Shown here piece by piece: positions 33,572-46,039 of a stretch of DNA of 64,000 nt. The position numbers and the translations under genes were made by a program. The stretch lies in contig JAJEKV010000001.1 of assembly GCA_021234155.1 (NCBI GenBank), forward strand, positions 30,642,177 to 30,706,176, given 5' to 3'. Below the pieces are notes generated by a model. That model was not told the DNA's origin and made no database searches. It saw only the letters and a list, made by a program, of their open reading frames with translations. This DNA is from Isoetes taiwanensis. Taxonomy: Eukaryota; Streptophyta; Lycopodiopsida; Isoetales; Isoetaceae. How positions within the stretch are numbered: position 1 is the stretch's first letter; the number at the start of each line of letters is the position of its first letter.

Positions 33572-33822
33572 GCATCACAAATTTAAACTTTAGGTTATGC
33601 TCGTGCTGGCCTTTTCCCCTGCTCGCTCATTTCATCTGCTCGCTCATTTCATCAGCGGGGCGATTCGAACACTTTTGCAGGATCGATTGTCCCGGAGCTG
33701 TTTCCGTTCAAGAATTGGGCTTCTCCACATCGGCCGTAAAGTAGATGCAACACTAGAAAGGTGATTTATGCACATTCTTCACTTCCTCGCAAATAAGATG
33801 TTATATTAAGCAGGACGAAGAG

Positions 33823-36571
33823 ATGCCAGTCGGAACCCGCTCGCATATTAGCCCCAAAGGTCTCAAATTCCACAGGCAGTTAGATGCAGACAAGAGTGAG
33901 AATCTTGATGAATGCGTGGCAATCCGTGTTGGCAGAAGGCATGATCCTGTGGGTGTATTGAAGGAGCAGATGAACAATGTCTCTTTTCAGGAAAAGCCAC
34001 TCAAGGCCAGTCATGCAAGCATTAGTCTTCTCGGCCAGACAAGACGCTATTCTGCTGTCAATGAGCATCAGAAGCCAGCTGAAATGATGTGCGATAAGAT
34101 TGAATCGTCCTCTGTAAAAAATATTAAAGATCGTCCCATTTTACCAGGGATTGAATTTGCTTGTCACACAGATATGAAGCCTGCATGTAGGGATGAAGCC
34201 ATCAATCCTAGAAGTGTCATGCCCTTTTCTACTCAAAGATGTAAGCCGTCCCGCCCACCAAGCGATTTGCTGCAAGAAGGTTGTCAAACCAGCAGAATCA
34301 TGGTGTATGTGCGTTTGAGGCCACTATCGAAGAAAGAAAAAGAGGCAGGAGCGCGTAGCTGTGTGAGAATTGTAAACAAGAAAGATGTTTATCTCACTGA
34401 ATTTGCTCTTGAAACAGACTACCTGCGCTTAAAAAGATTGAGAGGGCGCCATTTTGCCTTTGATGCAGCATTCACAGAGCATACAGGACAGCAAGAAGTC
34501 TATAATACCAGGTTAGTGACGCGGAGTTGATTAGGAACTATTAGGGCTTTCTTGACTGACGTCGATAATTGATCAGCACGGCAGAGCTTGTGGAAGCTGT
34601 TTTGCAAGGAAGAAATGCCTCCGTGTTTTGCTACGGAGCCACTGGGGCAGGTAAAACACATACAATGCTGGGAACTTTGCAGCAGCCAGGGGTAATGGTT
34701 CTTGCGTTGAAGGACCTTTTTGCCAAGCTAAAGCAGAAAAGCAGGGATGGGGATTACATGGTTCGGCTATCTTACCTAGAAGTTTATAACGAAAGTGTGC
34801 GTGATTTGCTTTCTCCTGGTAGGCCGCTTATCTTACGTGAAGATAGTAAGCAGGTATACGTCGTAAACCCTATTTTTAGGAACATTGTTTCAGCTCAAAT
34901 GACCCTTTGGGTCCTGTTTTGTTGATGTCGTTGCAGGGGATTATAGCAGCTGGATTGACACAGTATCAAGCATATTCTGCAGAAGAAGTAAGCACTAGGA
35001 TATGCATTGGCCACTTTTTTGGCATGAAATTAAACATGGGCACATGCCTGATGCAGGTAATGGTATTGTTACAAAAAGGAAATCAAAACAGGCAAACGGA
35101 GCCAACTAGAATCAACGAAACTTCATCCAGGTCTCATGCCATCTTGCAGGTGTGTAATGCGGAAGGGAGCGCTTGCTTTAAATATTTTTTAACCAAGCTA
35201 GGTTTGGCCTTTCAGGTAGTTGCCGAATACAAGGTGAAGCATGATGGCGGATCTGTGTCTAGGGTTGGTAAATTATCCCTGATCGATTTGGCAGGATCTG
35301 AGAGGGCTCTTGCAACAGATCAAAGGACCTTGAGATCTGTTGAAGGAGCTAATATTAACCGTTCACTCTTAGCTCTTAGCAGCTGTATTAACGCGCTAGT
35401 AGAAGGAAAGTCCCACATTCCTTTTCGAAACTCCAAACTGACACAACTGTTGAAAGTAAGAAATCTGATTTAAAATTGTTTGTTATTGATGTTCCTACGG
35501 CTTATGCGCCTATGGTTATTGCAGGACTCTCTTGGAGGGGCATGCCAGACTGCGATGATTGCGAATATCAGTCCAGGCAACTTATCATTTGGAGAAACTC
35601 AGAATACGCTTCATTGGGCCGACAGAGCAAAGGAAATTCGCACAAAGGTGAGCAAGTTTTTAGCTGGTGATAAAGAGCAATTTAATTAGCATTCCAATTT
35701 TATTGCAATAATTCTACATATTTGCATCCAGATCTGTCAAAATGAAGAGCTAGAAATTCCAAACTCTCAGGAAGATCAGACCATTATGCTCCTCCGAATG
35801 CAGAAGGAAAACCAGCAGCTGAGGTTCCAGCTTGCCCGTTTGCAACAAAAATATTTAGCTATTCAGAACTGCAACCCTTCTACAAATGTTAGTCCCTGCA
35901 GGGAAGACATGATGCCGCCCCTGTCTGCTGCACCATCTCCGTTTACCCCACACCACAAAAGCCCACGCTATGCTTCAACTCCTCGTAAGTCCCCTATGCC
36001 CAAATGTCAAGACAAAGCTGCGGAAAAGACTATCAAGGAACTTCAAAGGACTGTGTCATGTTTAGAGAAGGAGGCAGAGAAATTACGCCTGGAAGCCATG
36101 AAGAAAGAGCAAAACCTGGCTGTTGCAATTTCTAACCTAAACAGACAGCATAGCCTACAGCTCAAACAGAAGGATGATTTCATTAAAAAGCTATGTCAAA
36201 GGACCAACTCGGCAAGTCCCGTTGTCCACAAGTTGCTATCTCCGTTAGTCAACAGCCCCAAAAGGAGAAGCAACCGCAAGGCTGATGATAAAGCTAGCAA
36301 TAAATCAGCTGCTAGACCTAACGATGCCCCCTCGCCTTCTCACAGATTTTACTCTCCTGCCAAGTTAGGCAAAAAACGCAGCTTTTGGGACATCAGCAGT
36401 CCATCCACGGCAGCTGCCAAAGTTCCATCAACAAGGACCAACAACTCTACTCCATCAATGCTTCTGCAGGTATGACTTTTCAACCCAATCTTTCTGTTCC
36501 TTGATTATTCGCATTCTTTCTGATTGTTTTCTTTTTGCCGTGTTAAGCCCGGCTTTGCTCGCCATCGATAA
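33823..36571 (+). CDS. KIN8A: Kinesin-8 motor protein, KIN8A-like, eight coding exons
   Basis: Exons: 33823-34511, 34577-34853, 34937-34987, 35057-35149, 35216-35455, 35525-35647, 35732-36469 and 36548-36571, all with GT-AG introns, giving 744 residues. An N-terminal extension (MPVGTRS start) precedes a motor beginning near residue 158 (VYVRLRP). The P-loop GATGAGKT is at about 250-257, switch [10 protein letters not shown] at about 359-367 and switch [10 protein letters not shown] at about 392-399. The neck/stalk follows with coiled-coil stretches ([33 protein letters not shown]). The tail contains [15 protein letters not shown] and a final PGFARHR. The family is an ATP-driven microtubule motor that acts at microtubule plus ends and in division. 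The motor region and the tail motifs match plant KIN8A as I remember it, and the frame is unbroken. Confidence 0.93.
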
Positions 36572-37570
36572 TGGTGTACAGATGTTATGGCTCTCTCAGC
36601 CCAGTTCGTTGTATGTACTATAAACACAATTAATCTAGTTGCTTTTCTTCTGTGCCCATATCTTGGTTAAATAGAAACCTAGTCAGTCTTGTTGGAGAAA
36701 ATGTTGGTGTAACCTAGCTTCGATTCATCATTATCGCCGCGAGGGCGTCTAGCCAGTTGCCAGCCCTTAGATGGGGGCATATTGTGAGGGATATTCCCTC
36801 TGGGGGCATCTTCAGCGTACACCTCAGCATTTGACGGTCAAACACTCTATAAATTAGGGCCAAACATTTAGGTGGCTCTATAATTTAAGGCCTTGACAAC
36901 CATTGGCATAGGATCCCATCCCCATAGAAGCTTGACCCGCAAATAGAAATCTTCTAAAAATAATGGCTTTCCCACGAATTTAAGCAAGCACCAAATATAA
37001 ATCTTCTAAATTTGCACTTGGCATGACTTGATGCAAAAAAAAAAGCTTGAATCATAAGACGCGACAGCCACAGATCTGCTTGGCAACACATGATATGAAG
37101 CTTGCCTCAATGGGAGGCGACACCAACAGCTGCATCCAACCGACCTGCAATGCAAATATAGAAACGAGCTAGGTGTCAAATCCCCTACGCAATGCGTAGC
37201 TCCGAGCAGCCTGCCCACCCTTAATGGGCAGGGGCTAATCCCATGCAGCATGCAAATGCAATCAGTCATTACTTTTGCCCTTCTCTTTTATTTTCCTTTT
37301 TCTTTTTCTTTTTTTTAACCCCAGTCAAGCAATGCAAAGCAATCACGCATATAGCAGGTCTCTTCACAGAATCAAACAAGAACCTCCCATCCAAATTGGC
37401 ACACAAAATCCACAAGCTTTTTTTAGCTTTTTATTGCTAACAGACCACACATAAAGAATCAAGAAACAAAAACCACAAAGAAACAAATATATAGGTGGCA
37501 AAGCATCATCTAGTTATTATTCATGGACACATTGTGCCTCCTTGCCATGGCATCAATTCGGCGCATCTCT
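36572..37570. other. Kinesin 3' flank, no gene identified
   Basis: This holds the likely 3' untranslated region and then intergenic DNA. A short hairpin-like GCCTGCCCACCCTTAATGGGCAGG lies near 37210-37233. A T/C-rich tract lies at 37280-37316. Small open frames show no family. Confidence 0.5.
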
Positions 37571-39064
37571 CTAATCAGAACTGCCCCTCGCCAGGTTCAT
37601 ATGAGCGCGGATATGCTGCCTCTCCGCACTACCCACCTCCTCCCATTCCATGTGTGACACGGCATCCTCCAGAGCAGCAAATAAACAGCCCAATTGCATC
37701 CTAAATAGCCGAACAGATGCTGCCACTGATTCTGCAAGAGTGTTAATGTTCACAATAGAAGAGACCACCTCCAGGCCTACCTGCATTCGCTCCCCGTTCG
37801 GGGAAAACGCAACAGGAGATGACATAGCATTGTGTATCACATCGTGAATGCTAGGACCCAGGTGCAACAGGCCTATGAGGATGGCTCATCGCCACTAATG
37901 TCAATCACCCTATTACCTGGTGCTACCCTTACAGCCACAACTCGCATGCTGCCCATCAAGAACAGCCCCACTGTCCATGGAAGTCTGAGGCTGCCCGCCA
38001 ACAACAGCCCCATTGCTTTGCTCCATCTCTAACCCAGGCATCAACAATTAACTGCAAAGAAATAAAAAAATGTCAAAACACAAGCAACATATTTACAAAC
38101 ACGCGTTGTAACTCATCCAATAGCCATTGTAAAGTCTGCGACATCCAAAGGAATGTAAGAACACCCAGGCTCGTCAGCATGGCTTCAGGTCTATACTCAT
38201 CATATTGCCCCTCAACAAAGTTCTCGTCCATGTCCCCAGGCATTCCAGGCTCGTCCCAATAACGCTTTACCCTTTGCCCAGCATTTGAATAGGCTCCATC
38301 GCAGTTGGGATGCCATACAACACACAACGGACATCACTAGGCAATGCAATCCTGGGATTTAAGGTCAAGTGCCATGCAGCTTTCACTCTATGCTCAGATA
38401 TGAATGTTGTGTTTGAAGGGAGGATCCAACTGGTTGAGAGGATGAACTTACCAATTCTAAGCATTCTGGTTATTGTGTAAACAAGGCTAGCAGTCAATTG
38501 CCTCCCTCCGTGATAATTCACAAAGTGAAGGGCCCTTTCCAATATATTCCTGTTATCAATCAAAACAAAATGCTTCACATCTCCCGCATCTTAAAGCAAA
38601 TACAAATCAAGGCCCATCTCCAATGCCTCGCAGAAACATTCTTATTGTAGATCCTAAAATGGGGTTTGCCCATATCCTTCGTGTAGTACCCTATTAGGCC
38701 CTCAAAAACTACACCAACAGGTTTCCTAGATCCCCAACAGAATCTCCTTTTCAAAGCCAGATTGACTGTTCGAGGAGCCTTAAAGGCAACTCTAAACACA
38801 CTGGTAGTGCAGGTGGTCTAAATCACTCTCCCTCTCTGCTGTCACAGCCCCTGCAACACAATCTTGTTCACAGAAGCTAACAAACATGTCAAAGAATTCT
38901 CTGGGTGTATCCATTCCACCCACACCCAATGTGACACTCACATCCAAAAGGCCAATGCCCTCGTCGTCCACAACATGGTCGCCTCCATCCACAGCTGACT
39001 TAGCTGAAGAAGAGATTCTGTGGCCATGTCTGCCAGGGCGGCCTTTTCTAGCCTCCCTCCTCAA
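37571..39064 (-). pseudogene. Decayed unidentified protein-coding region
   Basis: Several minus-strand frames join in order with shifts between them: 38792-39064 (EFFDMFVSFCEQDCVAGAV), 38575-38799 (FRVAFKAPRTVNLALKRRF, VGVVFEGLIGYYTK), 38267-38578 (HFVLIDNRNILERALHFVNY, RVKAAWHLTLNPRIALPSDV), 38073-38327, and 37571-37867. One stop (TAA near 38590) reads as Gln in an otherwise continuous frame, consistent with C-to-T decay. The residue pattern is protein-like, but I do not recognise the family. It could be an old transposase-related gene or a dead host gene. Confidence 0.4.
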
Positions 39065-39780
39065 ATTAAGATAACATAAGCAAGATGCTCAAGTGATAGG
39101 TTCGACAGTAGGGTCGAAGAAGCAGATTTATAGTCTCACAAAATGCCGGAATCGCCAAGTAATCCAGTTTCCCCATGCTAAAAAAAGCATGGGGCAATTT
39201 CTATTCAGGGGACTCGCATCGAACCATGGAGGCGCCATGTCCCGCTCGTCGCAAACCATTTCCAGACTAGAGGAGGAATAAAGATTCCTTTTTGCCCTCA
39301 AAACATAACTAAAAATATACAATACATGCCCAAAACCTTGGAAACCATATGTAATAAATGTATCGTTTCATGAACTAGCCAACTACACTTTTTGTTTTAA
39401 ATATGTTTTTGCTGAATGCAGGGAAAGGGTACAAGTGCAAATAAGTGTAAAATCTACTGTGGGGACTATTCGGGTTGCTTGCCCCTCAAATTATGACATC
39501 CCTTATATATTTAGAGCTATCTGGTAGTCATCACACATGCTCCTATGGTTCCAGGCTAGGTCTAGGACTAGTCACTCAAACTTTTGTCTCACACTTCAAG
39601 GGTAATACTGAGGCCACAAGTGGGCTTGGCTTGAGAGCTGAATAAGGGTCATTGGCCACAAAACTAGGAGCATACTGCATCACTACTGAAGGTTGTAAAT
39701 ATCTTAGACTTGCACTTTCATATGCACATACCACATTAGCTAGCGAAGATTCATCTCAAAATATCAAATGACACTCAACT

Positions 39781-39934
39781 GGAGAGACCAATTAATTAGC
39801 TTGGTCAATAAGATTACCTTTGACCACAGATAAAGAGTCCATTTCTTTACAAACACTGGAGAGACCAATCAATTAGCTTGGTCAATAAGATTATCTTTGA
39901 CCACAGATAAAGAGTCCACTTCTTTACAAACACG
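39781..39934. repeat. 77-bp tandem duplication
   Basis: Two head-to-tail units, 39781-39857 and 39858-39934, starting GGAGAGACCAAT, differ at only a few positions. No gene overlaps. Confidence 0.9.
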
Positions 39935-41324
39935 ACCCAGGCCATGCATTGATCAATGCTTAAATTGGCTCCCTTGAGTTAACCAGATGCTGCCACATTT
40001 TGGCTGCATAGAAGAACCATGCACATAATTTGCACCTTTGGCTAATATTTGATTGATACATGTGTGCATGAGCTAAACAAGCAACAAGTTTGAAGACTTC
40101 CATCTTTGAAGACTCCAAGGAGACATCCATGATGAAGAACCAAGGGAGGACATTCATTGGACATCATACAAGTATGGCAAGGAGGTTGAGATTCAAGCAA
40201 GAAGATGTGAGCTTAAAATTGAAGACCCTTTTGTTAGAGTTTGGAAAGCCCCTCGAGATTCATTAGTATATGGCTAGATCCAAGTTATTTTGGCATGAAT
40301 TTCATTTTCCAAGTTTCATGTTCCTACCATCTTGATCCTATTCATGAAACACCTCTCATGCTTCATACTTCCTATTTCCACACTCCATTACCATTTCCCC
40401 TAGCCAAAAGTTGGCAAAGTCTTTTTTTATAGTCAAAGCACATTAAACACCCATCATTCATCCACTTTCTTGAGAAAATGCAAAAAAATCCACCAAATTT
40501 ATTTATTCTTAAGTTATACGACCATTTTCTCACTCTAGAAACAAAACTAGAGAGAAAAAGTGCAGATTTTTACCAAACAATTTTGAAAAAAGCAAATTTG
40601 CGAAGTTATTGTACAAAATTCTAATGTGTATGTGCACAAGTGTCAAATATTATGCCAAACCATCCATATAATCTTCAAAATGCCAAATGTCATCCACATC
40701 ATCACCCAAGTACATCCCATCTCACCATACATGAGTCATCACCTTTTCACCACATCACAAAAGTTTTGACTAGAAAAAAGTTCTTTTGCCAATTTGCTTG
40801 CCATGTCAGCATCTCATTGTGCCATGTCATCACCCATTTTCCACATCATTCCATAATCTTGCCACATCATCATAATTAGCCTCATTTTTAGCCAAAAATC
40901 AAGATGCCCTTTTTTTGCGAAAAAAATTCTCCCAACATGTAGAGCATAAAAAAGATTCCATTTGATTTTTTTTTTTTTTTTTTTTTTTTTTGGAAAAAGA
41001 CCTTATTATAACTCTCATATTTCATTTTTTGGGAAATTGTGGCAAATTTGAAAAAAAAAATAAAATTTCCTACCCCCCCCTCCTCCCCTTCCCCGGGGGG
41101 CATAGTCACTCATTTTCCCCAATCACTCCCCACCACATGGTACCTCCTGGAGTGGGAGTGTGGGGGTGGCAAGGGGCCAATACCCACACGGGGTGTGACG
41201 CTCCTTGCTCTATATATGGCAGTCCGCCGTATACATCGAAGGACCTTCCCCATCCAACGGCAGCCGTCGTATGGGCCCTCTGTCTAACTCGCGTCTGGGA
41301 TCCAGACTATCGAGTAGAGGACAC
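39935..41324. other. AT-rich sequence with homopolymer tracts, no gene
   Basis: No coding sequence is supported. A run of 26 T lies at 40966-40991 and a C-rich tract near 41071-41100. CCAC/CATCAC-rich text occurs at 40690-40880. The end of this interval (41320-41324, GACAC) is the left TSD of the Tat-like + copy. A TATATA box-like stretch is present near 41212. Confidence 0.55.
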
Positions 41325-43323
41325 TGTTGCCCCCAAAGGGCAACATGCTAATTGTGGTCTATGCATTCAAACTAGGTCAATTTACTTTAGGGCAAAAGTA
41401 TCTTTGGAAAGTCTTTGAAAGCTATTTGGAAAGTCTTTGGGTGCAAAGTCTTTGAAAAGTCTTTGGAAGACTAGGTCAAAGTTTGGAAGACTCTTGGCAT
41501 TTAACATTGATATGGAGGTCAAAGGATGTTCTTTCTTCAGGTCAACAAGTGCTCGAGGTTCAAATTTACATGAGGTACTTTATTTGAGGTCAAAATGCTT
41601 AGTCAAAAAGTATGCTCTAGAAGATTCTGGGTTATGAAGTTTGGAAGACATTTTTTGAAGATTGGAAGTCAAAGAGTTTGGAAGACCCCATGGTGCTTGA
41701 TTTTATCCCTTGGCCATTCTCATCCAATCATTGTTCATATTCTATCTCTATCCATTGAGATTTTCTAGCCATTTCTTCCCACACCCATACCCTCTTTTTT
41801 GTTTACCTTTACCTACCTTATTTTGCCTTACCCATTTTCTTTTCCCCATTACATCCACATCCCCCCATTGCCTCTATACTTTCTCACTTCATATGACATT
41901 TGTTTTTGCAAATTCCCCTAGCCTAGACCCTTTTGCAAGTCCTTACCATTATGCCATGCCACTTGTATACTTTATGGAATATTCTTGACCATTGTGCCCA
42001 AGGACTTAGCATATTCCCAAAGAAAAATTAGGGTTGCCATTGCTAAAGTGATCCACCTCTTCAATTTTCTATAAGTGACCTTTTAAAACCATGGCCTAGC
42101 TTTGCAAAAATAAAAAATACAGCATATTCCATGGATATACGGGAAAAAATACGAAATCGTATCGCGCTATTTCTGAGAAAATACAGCCAAGAACCCTAAA
42201 TTTCTGCTTCCACCTCGAATCTCGCCGGATTTGGCACCAGAACCCTCGGAATCTACCTATTTTGACCTTCCCACTCTTTATGAACCGAATAAACCCATCA
42301 ATCAAGGCTAAGATTAAGCAAACATTTGAAAACTAAGATAAAAACATGGGATTCGACAAAAGGACTTTCTTGAAGGCCCAGAAGCGTACAAACCTTCTTT
42401 GTGATCATTCTTTGAGCATGACTGGAAGGATTTTGGAAGTCTCTCGAGTACTCCCCGATCAAGTCACAAGAGATTTGGTTGGAAATTATCTATTGAAACT
42501 TTTATTGACCACGAAGTTGATTTTTGAAGTCTTGAATTATTATTTCCCAACATTATTATGATTGATTTACATTCCTATCAATGAAATTTGATGCCTATCT
42601 GAAGAAATTATCTCTCTGTTATGATCCTTTACAATTTTTTTCCTCTGTTCAAAATTTTATAGAAAATCCCACGAGTACTTTTGATTGCCTTTGACCCATT
42701 TGCCATCAATACACGAAGCATCCGGAACCTATATGCCTTGAAAAATCCAAAAATCTTATTCACAACTTGAGTTAGAAATTTTTGCATTACTGTTTTGACT
42801 ATTCTTGATCAGTATTTTGCCAAATCCGGTCCACAAAAATTATTTTTGTTTATCCGGATGACAATCGACCATTTGCCTAGATTCCTTATCACCACTAAAG
42901 CACATTTGCTTTGGAGATTCTCAACAACTCGTCGGCAACTCAAAAATTCCAATCTCGATCCTTTGTTTTCAGATTTTTGACCGCTATTGACCAAATTTTG
43001 ATTGCACTTTGAGCTCGAATAACTCACAAACTATACCTCGACTTGGTGGGAAGCTTTACCATCAGTACCTACATCTTTTTCGACTAAGTCTACGATTGGT
43101 TGACTCAAAAATCGATTTGCATATCAATGCCACAAACTGTTTTGACAAAGGTGTCAATTTACGGAAATGGGAAAGGTACAAAACTTCAAGTTTTTGACTT
43201 ATCATTGAAATTTGCTTGCATAGATTGATCACCTTAAGTGATGCGGAGGTTCTAACCCCAATTTGAGTGAAAGCTCAAGTTGGTTCCTTGTGGTTGATCC
43301 TTAAGCCAGGTTTAGGGTCAACA
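41325..43323 (+). repeat. 5' LTR of Tat-like copy B
   Basis: The 1999-bp LTR starts TGTTGCCC and ends GGGTCAACA. Its 5' hairpin is at 41325-41345 and the AAAGTCTTTGG repeat at about 41400-41475. It contains the same 92-codon low-complexity frame (41710-41988) as copy A's 3' LTR. Confidence 0.95.
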
Positions 43324-43326
43324 TTT

Positions 43327-43345
43327 TGGAGGTTCTACCGAGATT
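43327..43345 (+). other. tRNA-Gln primer-binding site, copy B
   Basis: TGGAGGTTCTACCGAGATT follows the LTR after three T. It is the complement of the 3' end of tRNA-Gln, as in copy A. Confidence 0.82.
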
Positions 43346-43485
43346 ATCTACACGGATTTTCGAACTCATGGCTCCAAAACAAAAGTTTCCAGTGAGAGCA
43401 GGAACCAATGGAAGATCGGGGAGACTTGAGAACCCTTTAGAGATAGACCTCTTCCCCTAATTTTGCAAGTGGATTACTTCAAAGC

Positions 43486-44430
43486 TTGCCTTATCAGTTT
43501 GAGTTGAATATGCCTATCCCATTGCCTACTTTTGATTCCAGCATGAGTGCTAATACCTTTCTAAAAGCCTTTGAAGACTATTACAGGGATTTTGGCTTCA
43601 AAAAAGGATGCAAGCTATCACAATTCGAAAAGTGTTTTAAAGAGGAAAGTGAAGCGGGTGCTTGGCTGACTTATGAGAAGCTTATGGGAACCACTTCTTG
43701 GGATGATCTTGTCACCAAGTTTTTGGACAGGTTTGGAAAACGTCTTTGCTCCTAAAGACCTTGTTAATGAGTTGCAAAATTTCTCTATTTATGCAGGTGA
43801 AAGTGTGAGCCAGTATAAGGAGAGATTTAGTACCTTCATGAATAGATGCCAAAAAGTTCAAGTCACTGTTCCCACACTCTTTTTGGTATCCTCCTTCATT
43901 AAAGGCTTATCTTCCAGACCAGAAATTCACAGGAAGCTTATCAAGATTCAAGCTGCAGAAGGTTTTGATTCCATCTACAAAGTTTTTGCCAAAACCACTG
44001 AATTGACCAAAATGTTTTCTATTCTACGGAAAAAAAACACCATAGCTTTCATCATGATCCTTTTTACCCTGATGCCAATTGATGGTCATTATGAATCTCA
44101 CCATTCTGTCCCTATTTATCTTTGTGCATAAAGAAAAGAAAAAAGAAGAAGCTGATTCTCGAGTTTTTTAGAAGTCAAGGCGGACGACAAAAGTGGTCGA
44201 GGCTTTAGCAGAGGTGACCAAACAACTTGTGGAACTCAAGGCAAGCAGGGCAGGTAGAACTTACCCTGAATGTATTCATTGCAATAGAACTTCACACCCA
44301 GCTGACATTTGTTATTGGCAAATATGTCCTAAATGTAAAAAGAAAGGTCATTTTGGTAGAGAATGTCCAGTCTGTGCTTTTTGCAATGAAATTGGCCATC
44401 TTGACCTCGGATGCCTTTGTTAAAGAATAT
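43486..44430 (+). pseudogene. gag, Tat-like copy B
   Basis: The start MPYQFELNMPIPL is shared with copy A. The core FLKAFEDYYRDFGF, then AWLTYEKLMGTTSWDDLVTK and GESVSQYKERFSTFMNRCQ, is followed by knuckles CIHCNRTSHPADIC, CPKCKKKGHFGREC and CAFCNEIGHLDLGC (44265-44415). The frame breaks near 43735 and 44180. Confidence 0.88.
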
Positions 44431-45102
44431 TTTGCCAAGCAAGAGAGGGAAAAGAAGTCTGAGGCAACTCCCCATGTAAGATTTGCAGAGCCTACTAGCT
44501 CTATAAGGTTTGTACAAGCCACAGAGATGCCAAAGACTGAAGAAGTGATGGTGGTACAAACCAGAAGTATGGAAGATTCCCATAAACCTGCTGAGCCTAC
44601 CAAGTTTGTTCCAGAGCATTTTAGGAGATCAGCACTGCCACCACCTGTTATAGAGGCCCCTCCTCAAGAAATAGCTCCACCTCCCCAACAAAAATATGGT
44701 AAGAAAGATCATGACCTTGATGAGTTGGATGTTTTACTAAAAAATTCTAAAGTAAGTGTGGACTTATTTACATTGTTAAAAATTGCACCTGGTTATAGGA
44801 AAAAGTTACTACAACAAACTACTTTTAGTGAAGCAGTAGCTTGTGTAGGTGTTGCTAATGCCACTAATCTTATTCTGGCCCAAAATGAAGAGGATCCAGG
44901 TGCCTTTATGTGCTCGGCAACTCTAGGAGGTTATTCTTTTTCCAATGTGTTGTTAGATGGAGGCTCACCTTTGAATATCATGCCATATCATGTTATGAAA
45001 AAATGTGGACTCGAGATAGATAAAAGGTCATCTGTCTTGTTAAAATCTTTTTCTAATGCTAAGATAGCACCGGTTGGAATTGTGACCAAGGTCCCACATT
45101 AA
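44430..45102 (+). pseudogene. Linker and aspartic protease, copy B
   Basis: An acidic and Pro-rich linker (HFRRSALPPPVIEAPPQEI) leads to a conserved stretch LDVLLKNSKVSVDLFTLLKI and then the protease site NVLLDGGSPLNIMPYHVM (near 44948). The part is open for about 220 codons here, longer than in copy A, where the same region is broken. Confidence 0.85.
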
Positions 45103-45198
45103 CGAAGGTATTGTTGTAGGCTGCCAATTTTGTTGTTGTTGCTTTTGAAGATCTAGGAGAAGATCTGAGACATATATGATCTCTTCTTTGGGAAGGAG

Positions 45199-45840
45199 GT
45201 GGATGGCTACTGGTTGATGCTAGGCCAATGCAGTGCGAGAAGGAGATGCACCATCTCAAATGGCACTCAAGTGGCCACAATCTACAATCAAGACGGTTCT
45301 TATGGCTTTAATGACGAGGTACATTTTATCAAAGAAATGCTTATAGAAGAACCACTAGGATCATATAGTCTAGCAACTCCTAGCACCAGGAAAATTGAGT
45401 TGATCCCTTTAATTAGAGAGTGTGCACTACCCTCCGGAGATGGCGTAAGAGGTTGTTTATGGTTTGATGGAGGAATATCAAAGAAATTGAATGTAGCTTC
45501 ATCTGCAGCTATATTAAAAGATACCGCCAATAAACTTTTGGCCAAGGTAGGAAGAATTTTTCCCCAAATAACTTCTAAATTGTGAGAATACAAGGCTTTG
45601 ATTGCAGGTCTCCAAGAAGCTAGAGCTATGGATGTTTCAATTATACATATCTATGGGGATTCACAATTAGTTTTTGCAGGCAGGTAAATGGTGAATATCA
45701 AGCCAAGAATACTGATATGGAGCTCGGAGAAACCAGGTAATGGGAATGCTTGCTCATTTTACCTCTTGGGAAATTACTCATATCCCAAGGGAGCGTAATT
45801 GGGAAGGCGATGCTTTGTCAGAGATACTCGATGACTTATT
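45199..45840 (+). pseudogene. Archaeal-type RNase H before RT, copy B
   Basis: Motifs: CLWFDGGISKKLNVASSAAI, EYKALIAGLQEARAMD, IIHIYGDSQLV and HIPRERNWEGDAL (expected W-E-A-D-A-L). A stop near 45583 lies where copy A has CAGCAG, again a CAG site. Same position between protease and RT as in copy A. Confidence 0.85.
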
Positions 45841-46039
45841 TATCGAGGGAGCTATACGGAGGAAGATTTCGATGAGGATGAGGCTAAGGAGCTTTGCCCC
45901 ATCCTAGTTATAAATGCATCGGGGAAAAGGCAATCAATGAAGTTGTAATCAACAAGCATGGCGGGGAAAGAACTCTGTTTGTGGGAGATCTTTTTGACAC
46001 ACAAAATAAGGAAGAGATCAATAAATTCTTTGAAGAGAG

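Noticed and set aside
37006-37316. Possible tRNA or structured RNA in the kinesin 3' flank
   Set aside because: Only one short hairpin is visible; no cloverleaf or conserved box could be traced.
40966-40991. 26-T run considered as the tail of a minus-strand LINE or SINE
   Set aside because: No LINE motifs or target duplication were found on the adjoining sequence.
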